A stretch of 64,000 nt of DNA from Steromphala cineraria (Eukaryota; Mollusca; Gastropoda; Trochida; Trochidae), in assembly GCA_916613615.1 (NCBI GenBank), contig OU744721.1:72545060-72609059 (forward strand), in the 5' to 3' direction. Shown here piece by piece: positions 48,386-61,117 of the stretch. The notes beneath the pieces were generated by a model. The model ran no database searches and was not told the origin of the DNA. It worked only from the letters and a program-made list of their open reading frames with translations. The first letter of the stretch is position 1; each line of letters opens with the position of its first letter. The translations under genes and the position numbers were made by a program.

Positions 48386-51300
48386 TCAACAGAAATTTCG
48401 AGTTAATAACATATCTTCATAAAAGACTCAGGTTGTTCAGATGTGTATTTGCTTTGGTGATCACGAAAAAAAACAGTGAACACAACCTAAATTCTATGTA
48501 TAAAAAGTGAATTGTGTACACAACTTGTTATTTCCTTGGTTCATTGTAAGTTTACCAAAGTCAAAACTTGACCATGGCTATGGATAAATATTAGGAAATG
48601 TAGATTTGTGCATGTGTGTCTATAGATTGTTTACGTGAGAGAAGCATATCGAAATTAAATAAATTCTAGGTTTAATTTGGACCTCAATATACTTCACTAT
48701 CTGCGGTAACGGACATAAACATAAAGGTGACAATTCTCTCAATTGATGTTCAGACACTGTCACATGACCCTTGGTATTCCGTTTCCGCCTACAGATATTA
48801 TCTAGCCTTTCATGGCTCATCATATTTGACATTTTTCTTATAACTTAAAGTCTTCAGGCTAAATCATCGCCTTGGCATCCCTTTCTTAAAACAAGTCAGT
48901 TGTCTTTAATAACGTGTTTAATCATGTTTAAAACTATGAAATAAAATATTGTTTTAATCACAGCTTTAAGAAGAACAAAACTGTAACAACACTCTATACA
49001 TGTATGCACGAACGCGATCAATGGGGGCAAATAAAGTTAGCAAAAGTAACTCTGCAAAAGTACATCGTTTAGGCAGTTATGCCAAGTACCAGGAATGAAA
49101 ACAAATATTGTTATAAATACAAATATATAAATATTTATATTTTATAAATGGAGGGGATACAACCTTACACCCAAACCTGCACTGGAAAAGCCTTTGGTTA
49201 TTATATAATTCTTATCGTAAGTCATTTTGAACACTGGTGTAAAATATGCAATATTCTCACATTTCCCGTCCTCTTAAACGTTTTTATAGAATAAATAAAC
49301 AAGCGTTCTCTTTGAACCAAAGAAAGTGTGTCATACGACATTTACGAAACCAATAGTTATTTAGTTATACACCATTTTGCAAGAGTTTCGTAAAGTACTG
49401 CAAAGTGTAATACTGTTACAACAGTTTTTTCAGGCTGTAGCAATTGTTAATTAGGAAAAGTGATAAGTGCACACGTGCTCATATTAAACTACTTATGCTC
49501 CATCCTTTGAGTAAGAATAATGTTCTTGCAATATCGTTTTCATTATGATCAAAATGCATAACTATGCCCCGATATGTTTGCTTTCTATCAATACATATAA
49601 AACACTATCCAATGAACATCCATGTACTTGGTTTCCACGTTCTTATAGTTAGTGAAATACTATGTTAATCATGAACCAAATAAATTGAATATTTTTCATC
49701 TGTATTTTTCTTTCACTGAAGTTTATTTTTCTTGACGTCAACCTTAAGGAATCTCTTTCAAATAACATAAATTATATAGTTATGAAAACATATTTAAATT
49801 AATAATACTTACCAAAGGCTATTTAGACTCCGGCTTCCTTACATACAATTTAAGAAAACTAATCAAAACTGAAATATGATGCAACCTCATTGTTATTTTA
49901 TGAATTAGTTTAATGATGTTTTCTCAAGTACTTTATATCGTTTAATCACTTTCTCTCAATGACAGTAATAGTCTTAGCCGATCCCATAATGGTTGTTGCG
50001 TGTGTATTTTCATTATGTGATTTAGGGTGTCTTTGATGATGTGCAACATATTTTCTCATTATTTACCTTTTTCTTGTTCAACACTTATCTCTTTTGCCCA
50101 AGCATAACATTCACATTCCAGAGCTACTGTCATAGCAATAAAACAATCTTTGAGGATCTCATATCTCACTTTTCTTCAATTGACCTTCGGACAATGTGTC
50201 TAATGGGATTACCCTTTAAATCAAATTGAGATTGTTTTTAAAAAATGTATTTCTAAGGTCAATAAACTCTGTGTTAATGGTTACAACCTCAGTTTATCTG
50301 AACTTGCACCAATTTTGTTGTGAAGAATAAGTTCTTGTATTCTATATCTCGAAATATGTTATGTCGCCCTCATGAGATTAACATCACATGCCGAATTTAA
50401 TTTACAATTATAGAATTCTGTAGAAGTCAATATCCTTTCTTATTGACCTGAGTAAAACAATAAAACAGAAAAGCATATCGAGCTCAGCCCGTATCGGACC
50501 AGAATTTATAACTAAACATTTTGGACATCCAGATGAAATGGCCTAGTCTAGAGGAGTCTCCGTTTGTGTTACTTGCTAACGCCGGTCAAGATGACATCGT
50601 AATCAGAGCCGTTTTGCGGATCTTTCGGAAAGTAAAGAAAAAATGTGGATGCCAAAAACTCTCAGACTCTCAACTGCATTACGTGTTTTTAAAGAATAAT
50701 TTTACGGAAAAGGTAAATCTACACATTTTGAAAAACTCGTCCGTGCCGATATGAACGCAACGCTATATAAATTTTGGCATAAAGATGGCATGTTAAAAAA
50801 TCCACGTTTGTGGCCTGCAGACACGGGATTCATAGGCATACTGAAAAGACAACACCTGAAACGATATCATTTGAGGTGTAGATTCTAAAACATCCAGTAA
50901 AACAATAAAAATGATGAGCCAGGAATTGAAGCAGGAACACAAGCTTGAACACAAGACATCTCAACGAAAACTGTCCCAAGTTGTTTCAACAGACAAACTT
51001 AAAGATTGAGAACAACCAACAATAGTATCCGGTACCCCTTGGTCACAATCATCTGGGTTCAATGATACCAAGTCATAGTATCAAAGCAGGACTGTCAGTA
51101 AAGTTTAACAATCTTCACTACGAGCAAAATGTATCAAAAAATCACACTAACTCTTTAAATGTGTTCACTTTAAAATCCTATGAAGGACAAAGTCTCTGTT
51201 TAGTAAAATAAGTAATGTGTTTCCTAATGTGTAATGTGTTATGAGAAAATGGTTTTATGATTTTCAACTTCATAATGTACATGTTCTTTCATATGCAGTA

Positions 51301-51889
51301 ATAAAAAAATATCAGGCATTCATTCAAACATAATTATTATGCCATAAAGTCCTTACTTAAGCTATCATTTGATGGGAACCATTTTCGAAATGAACTACTG
51401 AAAACATTCTTCAGCAAACTGAACTTAATTTTTAAAATGGGATTAAAAACAAATTTTAAAAGTTTGACATAATGACGTCTCATATGCACGCAGATGGGAA
51501 AAGCGGCCATCAACTTATTTCCTATTGAACTATAATGTTTTGTTGACAACGTCAAATTGAAATGGGTTTTTTTGACATTTCATCAAACATGTTCCTGGCA
51601 TCATATTTTCTGTACATGTTCACTACATGTATCAACTTCTTGCTGAGCAACATACATGTAGGGTATTTCTAAGATTTATTTGCTTTTAACCCTGTTCATC
51701 TACTAATTTTCTACTTCAATTGTACGACTTGCATTCATGTTTTCTGCGTTCATTTGGTATTGTTATATGAATATTTATTTAGCGCGCATTTCCATCCACG
51801 ATTGTATTCATATACAAGACGCTTGTTATTTCCCCTGGTCAATGGTATTCTTTCACCGTTCGATCATTTTTCCAATTCAACTCCCTGGG
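48386..51889. other. Intergenic, nothing recognised
   Basis: AT-rich with a few TACATGTA words. No gene, RNA or repeat boundary was supported. Confidence 0.55.
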
Positions 51890-52240
51890 GTGTATTCAAC
51901 CGGCATCCACATATGTCGTGCTCAGGTTAGGGACCATTCTAGGCCTCACAGAGTACCCTTTCACAGCTGGGTGAACTGTGACAGCAGTTTGTCCAACACT
52001 GCTGAACGCTGATAACCGACAGTTCATGTATCCACCATTCAGCCACTGAAAAAAATTCGTGGGATCTTTTAAGTGCGCAGTTTTTGTTTCACTACACACT
52101 AGGGCTCCAGGGCGACACTTATAGAGTTCTAACGGAGGTGAACTCTAATTTGGTACACCTTGGCCTGGATGGGATTCGAACCCCGGACCTCAGCAACGTG
52201 AAACCGGCGCTCATAACGACTGAGCTTTCCCGTACCCTAA
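51890..52240 (-). mobile_element. tRNA-derived SINE
   Basis: On the minus strand a tRNA-like head has an A box AGCTCAGTCGTTATGAGCGC (52207-52226) and a B box GGGGTTCGAATCCC (52171-52184), the RNA polymerase III internal promoter. The stems do not form a good acceptor, so it is not a working tRNA. A body follows with CTGCGCACTTAAAAGATCCC and then CAGTTCACCCAGCTGTG, of the sort seen in molluscan SINEs. The 3' limit is estimated. Confidence 0.72.
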
Positions 52241-52465
52241 GTGTATTTAGAAAAAAGGTATCATATCGTGATCTTGAAATAGATAAGTTCTTAATAACGG
52301 GCACAAAATATAGTATGAATGTAGATAGATCCTCCTTGTTTAGTCTTTTTCAGACTGTCAGGAAAAATGAATGAAGTTTTTAATTCACAATTCTAAAAAA
52401 TTAGAAAGCAAGCTAGAACCAATATGAAACTGTTGAGATATCGTTTAAGTGAAGATTATTCTCCT

Positions 52466-52799
52466 ATAAAGGGACAGTAGCACGTTTTTCTGGGGAATAT
52501 ATGGTGATGTCAGGAAAACTGAAAATTAAGGTTCCAATTGAAAGACAATGTATTTAAACTAAATGAAGTTTAGCAATGCGTTTCCTTTTCTTGCACAAAA
52601 TGAATAAAAGGTGTACACACAAAATGGCCGCCAATGGATTTTATGTGAATCTTCATACTTTGTCCTCTGGCTATGGATGATTCGCTTGTGTAATTAGATT
52701 TTGGACACTGTCAAAATAATACATTTAGCATTAACTTACAATTATCAGTGAAATATTCAAAATATAAAACTATCAAAAAACGTGTTACTGCCCCTTTAA
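52466..52799 (+). mobile_element. TTAA-flanked MITE, copy 4 (326 bp)
   Basis: The element at 52470-52795 has the same orientation as copy 1. The left end reads AGGGACAGTAGCACG after ATAA, one base from TTAA. The right end reads CGTGTTACTGCCCCT before TTAA. It shares the AAAATGGCCGCCAATGGATT core with copy 1 and is about 26 bp shorter. Confidence 0.85.
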
Positions 52800-53829
52800 G
52801 TACAAAAAGTAGATTGTATACCTGACTTCTGTGTCCATTTTAAGGAAAAAATGCATTATCAACACTTCCTAAGCTACCAATTTCTTTGATTCTTCTAGTA
52901 AATGACTTAATTGTATCCATTGCTCTTACAACCGCCTTCACTCCTCAGACTTTTATGATTAGTAATGTGCCTTCTACAACCAAAAAGACTAGACTAGAAA
53001 ATGCTTTGAATTCGAGTCGGACACTAATTTATGTGAGAATTTTTTTACAGTTTGCTAAAACTCTAGATTGCTCTACATATATTCCTTTTTGAATAGTTGC
53101 TGATGTATCTCATGTTGAGTCTATTTTTTTACAAAACAAGTTGCTGATTAAATGTGTTATTGTTTAATTATGGGTCGAAAATAATCAGAAACGTGTTGGA
53201 GTTTTGTTCCATATATCACATTAATGAATATCCACTGCATTAACTTGGCCTTTTTTTAGATCAACAGATTTTATTTTTATATGTACATGTTTGTACAAAA
53301 AGTCTGTTCATAGTAAGTATATATAAGTAGATCGATATAGGAAACTTCAGTCATAATTGAATTTTTTTTTTGTGCCACTTTAAATCTTTGACATAATAAT
53401 ACCTCAATTTGTGTTTGATCATTGCCAAAGCCACACCCCTTCGCTTGTAAGTTAATGCTTTCCATACTTTTTACGTTCTACTCCCAAATAGTTGTCTAAG
53501 TGAATAACAACATATATGCTGGAATCGCTGCGTTAACATCATGAATAGGTCATTTTACATAACATTTGATACGTTTGGAAAAATATCAAATGTTTAAAAT
53601 TATATTTCTTTTTGTGACATCTTCTGTACCAGAGAACAATATGTTTCTTGACCTTTCCCGAATACTTGCCATTTCAATTGACAAACCGGTTTGTTTTTAT
53701 ATAATTATGATTATGTAAATCGGAAGCTGACTTAAGTATTCGTCATATACATACAGTTATTCAAACAATAAAAATTCAATGTACAAATGCACAGAAACCT
53801 GGAGCCATAAACTAGATGTCTGTACAATT

Positions 53830-54205
53830 AAACAATCAATTGCGAAGGTAACAAACAGCGAATTTCAGCTGATGTACGTTTCCGAAGGCCTTCGTTTGGT
53901 TTACGTGACAGGACTCTCTTCCATACATCTCCGAGATTTCATGGGATTTAAGTTTGCAAATGAATGTTGGTCCTACAAGTCGAACTTAATTAGAGAGGAA
54001 TCATGTACAAGCAGATGGTAGGAACATTGATCAGACCAACACGGGAGAACGGTAGCCTGTAAAATTTAAACAGAACAGGACGTGGTAATCCATTTTATAC
54101 TTTAAGCCTTTTGTAATGGAATATGCAGTGACTTGAATATTGTAAACTGAGGTCTTGGTACAGATTTCTTCAACATAGTTACCTGCAGTTGACATGTTTA
54201 AGCTT
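53830..54205 (+). repeat. Diverged repeat B' (partner at 47270-47635)
   Basis: This is the second copy of repeat B. It keeps GGATTTAAGTTTGCAAATGA where copy B has GAGATTTAAGTCTGCAAATG, and TGTAAAATTTAAACAGAA is identical in both. Heavy divergence elsewhere suggests an old duplication or old repeat family. Confidence 0.65.
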
Positions 54206-54485
54206 AGCACGATGATTTACGGTTAAATATTCCGATTGATTTGATACGCGAGAGTTATGTTACGAGTAAATGTCATCACTGTATTCAAGATAGGTTTGAT
54301 GTAAAAAAAAACGTTAATGATATATTAATTAAACTCCATCATTTTTGTAAGCAGAAATTCAGTACTCCAGAAATGATATCATAAATCAAAATTCATTTTC
54401 CACGCCATCAAGTAATAACCAACTTTAATATTTGCACCAAAACAAGCTATAACAGCTCTCAAAAAAGACAGTGAAGTGATCATTA

Positions 54486-54540
54486 TGACGTCTTAACCAT
54501 TGGCTTTTGTGACGTCGTTGTATGGGAACGATATATAAAA
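54486..54540 (+). promoter_or_regulatory. CRE-like pair with TATA-like motif
   Basis: TGACGTC occurs at 54486-54492 and 54510-54516, with an inverted CCAAT (ATTGG) between them. TATATAAAA follows at 54532-54540. A similar layout is at 60928-60970 (TGACGTGG then TATTTATAAG). No downstream gene was recognised, so this may be part of a repeat. Confidence 0.3.
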
Positions 54541-54741
54541 TAAACCAGCCGCATAAATGAAGTTGGCACATAAAAAATAAGTCAGGTAATAACTCTTTAA
54601 ACAACATGTAACCCCGAGGGGGTACACAATGCAGAAATGGATACATAAAGATATCTTGAGATAACATCGATATTTTGTTTGTTCAAAAACATGCGCAAAA
54701 TAGTCATTTAATGACTTTGAAAACAAACAACATATTTTCAG

Positions 54742-54798
54742 TCTGTAAAACTTCTCTCAGCCAATCATAACCTGCCACATCACATCGCCCTTTCTCGC
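54742..54798 (+). repeat. 57-bp perfect direct repeat, copy 1
   Basis: TCTGTAAAACTTCTCTCAGC to CGCCCTTTCTCGC is identical to 56275-56331. It contains a CCAAT box (AGCCAATCA). The flanks of the two copies differ. Confidence 0.9.
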
Positions 54799-56274
54799 CA
54801 AACTGGTCAGGCTATTGCTAGTGTTTACAGTATTGAGTCAAGCGGTCACTTACTTACTTGGCGTATAATTACAATACAAACAAAGAAAACAACTTTCCAG
54901 TATGACGGTTAGTTAGTGAGACATATAATGAAGACATTTACTAATTTTGGTTGAATCTTTTTGACTGTTGATAGCTTAATCACGGCTTCTACAGAGGGAT
55001 CTAAAGTCAATTTATCAATGAGACTACATGGTATGTCATAGCCCTGTCATAGAACTATGTTTCGCATATCTATTTTTAAAAAAGAAACGGGGTATATGTT
55101 TATATGTATGTCGGTCCCTAACAAAATAGTGATGTAACGTAAACATGGACAGATCAGTACACATATCATATACAGTGACAGTATTGAAACAACGATTTTC
55201 GAAAAAATACAAGAAGGCAATTAAATGCTAAGGTTATATCTTCATTAATGGTATAAACATAAGGGTATTTCATCAAGGCAAAATCTTAATATTCAATCAT
55301 GTTTTGAAAATCTCTAAGATATTACGGTATAGTTATGTTTTGAATTTAGTAGTTCTAAGTTTACATTTTGTGATGAGTGGCCAGATAAAATTGGAGACAA
55401 ATTAAACAAGTTTGTGAAATGTTTTAACTTATGAATAATCCTGAAGTAATTTTATATAATCTGAATGAGGTTTTGCTATATACACACTACGAAATATTCG
55501 CAAAGAGAGTCATTGAGGCATCATGTCATGAAATTGTATTAAGTTCGCAATACAAGGATATTCAGGATATACACCTTTTGACACCATGTTTCATCATGTC
55601 TTGAGCGTTTCTCAATCAAATAAAGAAACAATGTTAGTTTACAAAGAGACAACTCATCAGCGTAAAATAAATACCCTTCTATATCTTTGTTTGAGATAAT
55701 GTTATTTTAAATTTTAAATATTTGTAAACTTCTAACGCAAACAACTGCCTGAAATAACAAATATGTATACATATAAGTTTGAATGCACAAAGTTTAGTTT
55801 ACATATCATTTGACCAACGCCTACCTTATTGAAGTCACTGTAAACGCAAAATACTCCATCTCATGTGTACAGAATGTGTTCATCTCAAGACAGATGCAAT
55901 GCATATGATAAATTCTAAATGTTTAATTTTTGATTGGATCTAGTTTGTCTTATTGTTGACCAATGGATGCTTTGACAACTGGGCGTGTCATAGATGGGCA
56001 GACATGCTTGATCTATAAAACAACATCCCCTAATTCTTGTAACAACATTGTCAAAGAGTGTGAAATATCCCAAGCGCGACTCCCTACGCCTATTATTACA
56101 CAATCAGTTACGATGTGCCATAACTGTTTTATTACTACTCTGTTTTATTGCCGGACAGATGAAGCTTCTAAATCGTGCTAAAACATGTTTATTCTGTTTA
56201 TTTACCACCATTGTCTGTTATATTTACATTGATTAGGCCCATTTCCGTTCTGTTTATGATGTAATAATACACAA

Positions 56275-56331
56275 TCTGTAAAACTTCTCTCAGCCAATCA
56301 TAACCTGCCACATCACATCGCCCTTTCTCGC
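56275..56331 (+). repeat. 57-bp perfect direct repeat, copy 2
   Basis: This is identical over 57 bases to 54742-54798. The next bases make CGCATGCGCAG, close to the NRF1 binding consensus. No gene start was recognised after it. Confidence 0.9.
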
Positions 56332-57905
56332 ATGCGCAGTAAAGGCAATATCGTTCACCCGGTAGAATCCCTTTTCAGACTGTCAAATTGAGAAGCCTAA
56401 AATTTGCGTACTTTGAAGGGCGATATCTTTGTTATTAGAGGACCGATGAAAACGTTTTTTGGTGTTTTTTGAAGTTGACAATGTTTTCTGTACATATTTA
56501 CCAATTAACATGGGAAAAATTATGAGGTTTCTTGTTGTTTAATAACACATACTCAAAATAAAAGGAACATAATTTGTGGGAATCACGGGAACATGTAAGT
56601 TAGAAAGAGAGCACATACTTTGGAAGAATCAAAACATTCAAATGTTGATTCGAACAAAATCTAACAAATAGGATGTATCATTTCGCGGCGATTCGCCTTA
56701 GCCAATGTGAGGGTGTTCATTGTCATTTGATTTCAAATCATCCAATCAGAATCAAATTTTTACCACAGTCATGTTATTATTTCTTATTGACATGTTTCTT
56801 GTATTTTATTGTTTCAACATTGCCAAGCAAAGCTTTTCTCACAAAGCCAGATATCCCCCGATAAAAATACTGTATAGCTGTTTATCCATGGTTTGTTTAT
56901 TTCCCCGAAAACAAACGACTACATGACGGATTTTCCGCTACATAGTCATATTTCCCCCATAAAATGTATCTGATGCATTATTAAATGTGAAAATATGCAG
57001 GAGTGAGCTTTGTATATACTCTGAGTAATATGTTTAACTGGTGAACCTTGGCTTATTTCATATTGAACGAAATACAATAAATTATTATATATTACATCAA
57101 TAAGTAAAGGCTTCCTGGTATTACAAATATTAAACAGTTTTTATCTTCGTTCTTTTTAACATATACTTAAGTTAAATTTAATCTTCAAACCTTTTTTCAA
57201 TAACCTTTCGAAGGTATCTTGTTACCCGTAATAACAACTTTAGGCCACAACAATGAGAAGTTATCACATTTTTTTCAAATGTAAATCTGTAAGTTAGTAA
57301 GTTAGAATCAATAAGATTTTACATGTCAAATGAGATGCCCAAAGTCGATAATAAATGGAAACATTATTAATGATAAGGATTCGAATCCTTGTCACGTAAG
57401 CAATGATTCTGATAATCTTGATGGGTCAGATAGAGGATCAGGTTATGAAATACAGAAGCTATATGATACGTGTCCATTTCAAACACAAAGAGTGGGTTGA
57501 ATACATAATTTTGTAGAGAGAACTACAAACTGAGAATCAAAGTAAAGTTGCGTTTTTTAACCGTTAATCACAGTATCAAATACATATAAATCGTAGACTT
57601 CGTTTACGCCTTGGTTTGTAAAAGCTAATGACTTTTTGTCTTCAGTTTATTAGATCCAAATCATAAATCTTGCACGTGCGTTTTAAACATAACATTAATC
57701 CTTATATTAAAGCTTTACTATGTCATCGTTAAGAAACCATTCCGTAACGAAAACCCTCTCTAAGAGGCCCATATGCTCATCTGCTAAATAGTGATAAATT
57801 GGCTTCTATTAACCGCCTAAGTCCAAGTGGCATAAATTGCAGTAAAAGTATGCTTTCTTATGCATTGACCATTCCTTCTGGAAGTAAATTGATCTTATGG
57901 TGTGT

Positions 57906-58026
57906 CGGGGAAGAAAAACGGCTCTAAAGCGGTAAAACTACTATATAGACATCTTACCTCCAGAGAAAAAAGGACTTTATAGTAGTTTTTCCAGGGGTAA
58001 ATTCTACCGTAGAGCCCCTTTTCCGG
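57906..58026. repeat. Imperfect 121-bp fold-back
   Basis: The left arm has GGCTCTAAAGCGGTA and ACTACTATA. The right arm has the inverted counterparts TATAGTAGT and TACCGTAGAGCC, with small gaps. Likely a MITE-like hairpin. Confidence 0.6.
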
Positions 58027-58349
58027 GAAGAAATTTGGCAAGGGGAAAAAACAGCTACTTGTGTATTACACCGGCGCTCATGCTTCCGAGATACCGAAAG
58101 GCTAAATGAGAATTCAATTTAATCGGTCCCTCGAAGGACAAATAAAACTCATGTTCTTGGGCACATCTAGTGTAACTGTAGGCTATATTCTGAAAAAAGC
58201 ACAAATGTAGAACAAATCTGATTTAGATAGGAACTTGATGTTGTACCCCTGGGCATATATATTCGGTGTAGTAAAATGCCTTTTGTGTAACCTCTTGTAA
58301 AAGAGTCATGACATGAATGACAGCAAAAGCATTAACCTTGAAGTATTTG

Positions 58350-58550
58350 GTTGTTTGAGTGAGTATAGACATTTTCATTATCAAGAACATGACACAGTGT
58401 CTTAAAATTGTAAAATATACAATCAACGAACAGTATTTGTTTCATAACTACCATTTAATGTAAAAGAGTAAATTGAGTGTAAATATAGTAATTTATACCT
58501 GATATCCATATGTATAAAGAATGTGGAGGAACCTATTTTCTTTATTTTTG
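58350..58550 (+). repeat. Diverged repeat C' (partner at 48200-48385)
   Basis: This is the second copy of repeat C, with the same order of conserved blocks and an extra stretch before AGAATGTGGAGGAACC. Confidence 0.7.
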
Positions 58551-59025
58551 GATACATGTGTAATTGTGAAACCGTTTGCTGATCTCCGAAATTTCAAACT
58601 ATCGGAGAGTGTTATTTTGCCTATAATTACCATTATGAAGAAAATACAGATTAATTGTAGTGCCAATGTAGGAACTGATACCTGTTTCTTGCAAGTACAC
58701 GCAGAGATAATGTATTTGCCAGAATTGCCAGAAATATTAAATTAACATCAACAATAACTAAATAAAAGACTTAAGATGTACTGGAGCAGATTGGCATTAA
58801 CTTCTTAAACTTGGATTACAATTAGCTAATGAGTCTATTATTCAGCATATTGGAGTAGAAATAAACATAGCAACATCCACATTCAGCCAGCGCAGGATAA
58901 CTTAAATTTGATATTTGGTTTAACTTACAGTAGCTATTTTCTAATTTCTTTCAATTGCGCATTATATTTGACATTTTCTTTACCTTTAGTTCCTCAGCAT
59001 AATCAACTTTTTTTAAATGATGTTG

Positions 59026-60397
59026 TAATACCCCTTCAGAAACTTTTTTCGTTTTTTTCCCGCTTTCGACACTAACCTGTAGTCACATTGATTTTGCCTG
59101 AGTTACACCAAGGTCGTTCTCACTACGTCCTACTCCGTCCAAAATTAACAGCAAAACGGCCTCGAACGGGATGGAAACTAGTAACGATTGTTTATATTTT
59201 AACCAAATGTGACGCCAGTTCGTTCATACACAGCTCTCAGCACGTTCATCTAGTCTTTATCCCGTACTCAGGCAGTTTCTAACACGTTTAGATCGGATAG
59301 TATTGCCTGTTTCAGGACGTCTTCAACCAGTTTAATTCCGTTCTTAGACAGTTCATATCCGTTTTAAACTAGACCAATCTCGTTCTTGATACGCACAATT
59401 CCGTCCTAGCTGCGACCAACTCGTTTTAAGACAGTTCTTTTCGTTTTCACTACGTCCTGATTCCGTTCTCAGTGCGTCCTAATTGTAAAATCTTCCAGTT
59501 CTGGCCCGTTTTCAATAAAAACGCAGCACGTCCTTGCCCGTTCTCATTAGCGTTCTCAATTTCAATGCGAAAACATCATGCCTCCAAAGAAGAAGCCTGG
59601 TCGGAGGAAGGAGGTTGTTCACAGAAAATCAAATATCAGATCCACTAGCCCTGTTGAAGCCATAGTGGCCGAGGCAAACAACACTTCACATTGTTTCTCA
59701 ACTTCCATCACAAACTGTAGGAAACCCTTATTCATCATGCTGAGAGCTTCAAGTAACTTGCTTCATGTTTCTCTTATCACTTCTGTATCCCGAATGATAA
59801 AATTATCAGTTTTACTTGTGTATTTATACCCGTCCTTACATACCGAATTGCAAGCGTAGTAAGAACTGTGTGAGAATTTTGCAAACGTACTAAGAACGAG
59901 TAGAACGCAATAAGGACCGTATTAGAACTTTTATGACTGTGTAAGAACGTACTACACACTGATTCAGAACATTTTCAATATTTTACACTTATTAGGACGT
60001 ACGAACAACTGACTATGGTCGTACTGAGAACGAGTTACACTGAGGCTGAGGACGGAATGGACGGGGTGGAAACTGTGCACAAACGTATTGCAATCGATTC
60101 CCGACTGCGCTACGTTCTTACTCGTCCTTAGACAGATCGAAGTACGGCAGTTCCGTTCGCAGTACGGCAATCCCGTTTTCAGTACGTTTGTACTCAGTCC
60201 AATTTTAGGACGGGGAGAACGTTTAACATGTCAAACGTTCTGGAGCACCTTCCCGTTTTTAGTACGTCCGAGCCAGTTCATAAAGTTCGTTAACAGTTGC
60301 CACAACGTCCATTTCGTCCTCGGACAGTTCTCAGACAGTTTGAGCCCGTTCTGAGAAAGAACGTACTGAGAACGGGCTTGGTGTAAAGGGGGTATTA
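59026..60397. mobile_element. Non-autonomous DNA transposon derivative with subterminal repeats
   Basis: The inverted ends TTACACCAAG-xx-CGTTCTCA-x-TACGT lie at 59103-59127 and 60362-60386 (22 of 25 match). An outer 9-bp pair TAATACCCC / GGGGTATTA is at 59026-59034 and 60389-60397. Between them are dozens of degenerate CGTTCT and CGTCCT words in both orientations, for example near 59320-59560 and 59860-60360. This pattern resembles the subterminal transposase-binding arrays of some DNA transposons. The centre keeps a relic ORF start at 59578. The superfamily is not identified, and no target duplication is certain. Confidence 0.65.
59578..59859 (+). pseudogene. Relic ORF start inside the DNA transposon derivative
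   Basis: The ATG at 59578 opens MPPKKKPGRRKEVVHRKS, a basic, lysine/proline/arginine start like AT-hook or nuclear-localisation segments at the N terminus of transposon proteins. After about 35 residues (to VEAIVAEAN) the frame loses any protein-like character. It reads as the 5' end of a transposase or accessory ORF left by an internal deletion. No catalytic motif is present. Confidence 0.45.
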
Positions 60398-60526
60398 GCA
60401 ACATTAACATAATGTAGCGGCTCAAGCTGCAAGCAGTCCTGTACATCAAGTTATATCCGTTAAATACACGTTTTTGTATACATAAATAGATGGAGCATGT
60501 AAACATATTTGCAGACTTAACAGTGT

Positions 60527-60541
60527 CCCCCCCCCCCCCCT
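60527..60541 (+). repeat. Poly-C tract
   Basis: A run of about 14 cytosines is followed by TCTCCCC. It is a low-complexity tract whose length may be unreliable in an assembly. Confidence 0.8.
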
Positions 60542-61051
60542 CTCCCCATTTGAAATATGTAAATATAAAGGTCCCATGTCTAGAAAACACATTTATTACC
60601 CACGTGGTATTTTGCAAGGGGGTTTCATAACAATATGTTATGACACATATGGGTCCTCAAACACATCATCAGTGATTTGATTGGCTAACGATGAACTTTG
60701 ACATTGTCCGGACTACTTTATTCATTCAGAAAACGAACGTGTTTTCATTCACAAATTTTGAGTGACATCAGAGCGAATCTGTGTCATACTTCAAAAATAT
60801 TATATTTTGACGCAGGGCTCATGACTAGGGTTCATTTCGTACATTTTACCACACACTATGAATTATAGTGGGATAGACTTTGGAAACATGAATAATTAAC
60901 GTCGTAATTTTTACATCTTTGCGGTTGTGACGTGGTTGGATATTAATTCGCCGTTCCGTCTATTTATAAGCACAATAAACACTTGTGTGAAATGCATGTT
61001 GGTAATAAATACAATACATAACTCGTTCCCCTTTCATATCAAGTTTATGCC

Positions 61052-61117
61052 CCTCGTGAAATAATTTTGTTTTGTCACTCGCCAAGGCTCGTGACAAAAC
61101 AAAATTATATCACGAGG
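61052..61117. repeat. Long hairpin: 27-bp arms, 12-nt loop
   Basis: The left arm at 61052-61078 (starts CCTCGTGAAATAATTTTG) pairs with 61091-61117 with one mismatch in 27. The loop is TCGCCAAGGCTC. It could extrude as a cruciform or give a hairpin RNA if transcribed. Confidence 0.88.

Noticed and set aside
52160..52240. Possible tRNA gene on the minus strand
   Set aside because: A and B boxes are good but the acceptor and anticodon stems do not form, and a SINE body follows.
57375..57395. GGATTCGAATCC, like a tRNA B box
   Set aside because: It is a short palindrome with no A box or cloverleaf around it.
59964..60617. Several overlapping open frames of 68-128 residues
   Set aside because: They are produced by the subterminal CGTTCT/CGTCCT word array and lack protein character.
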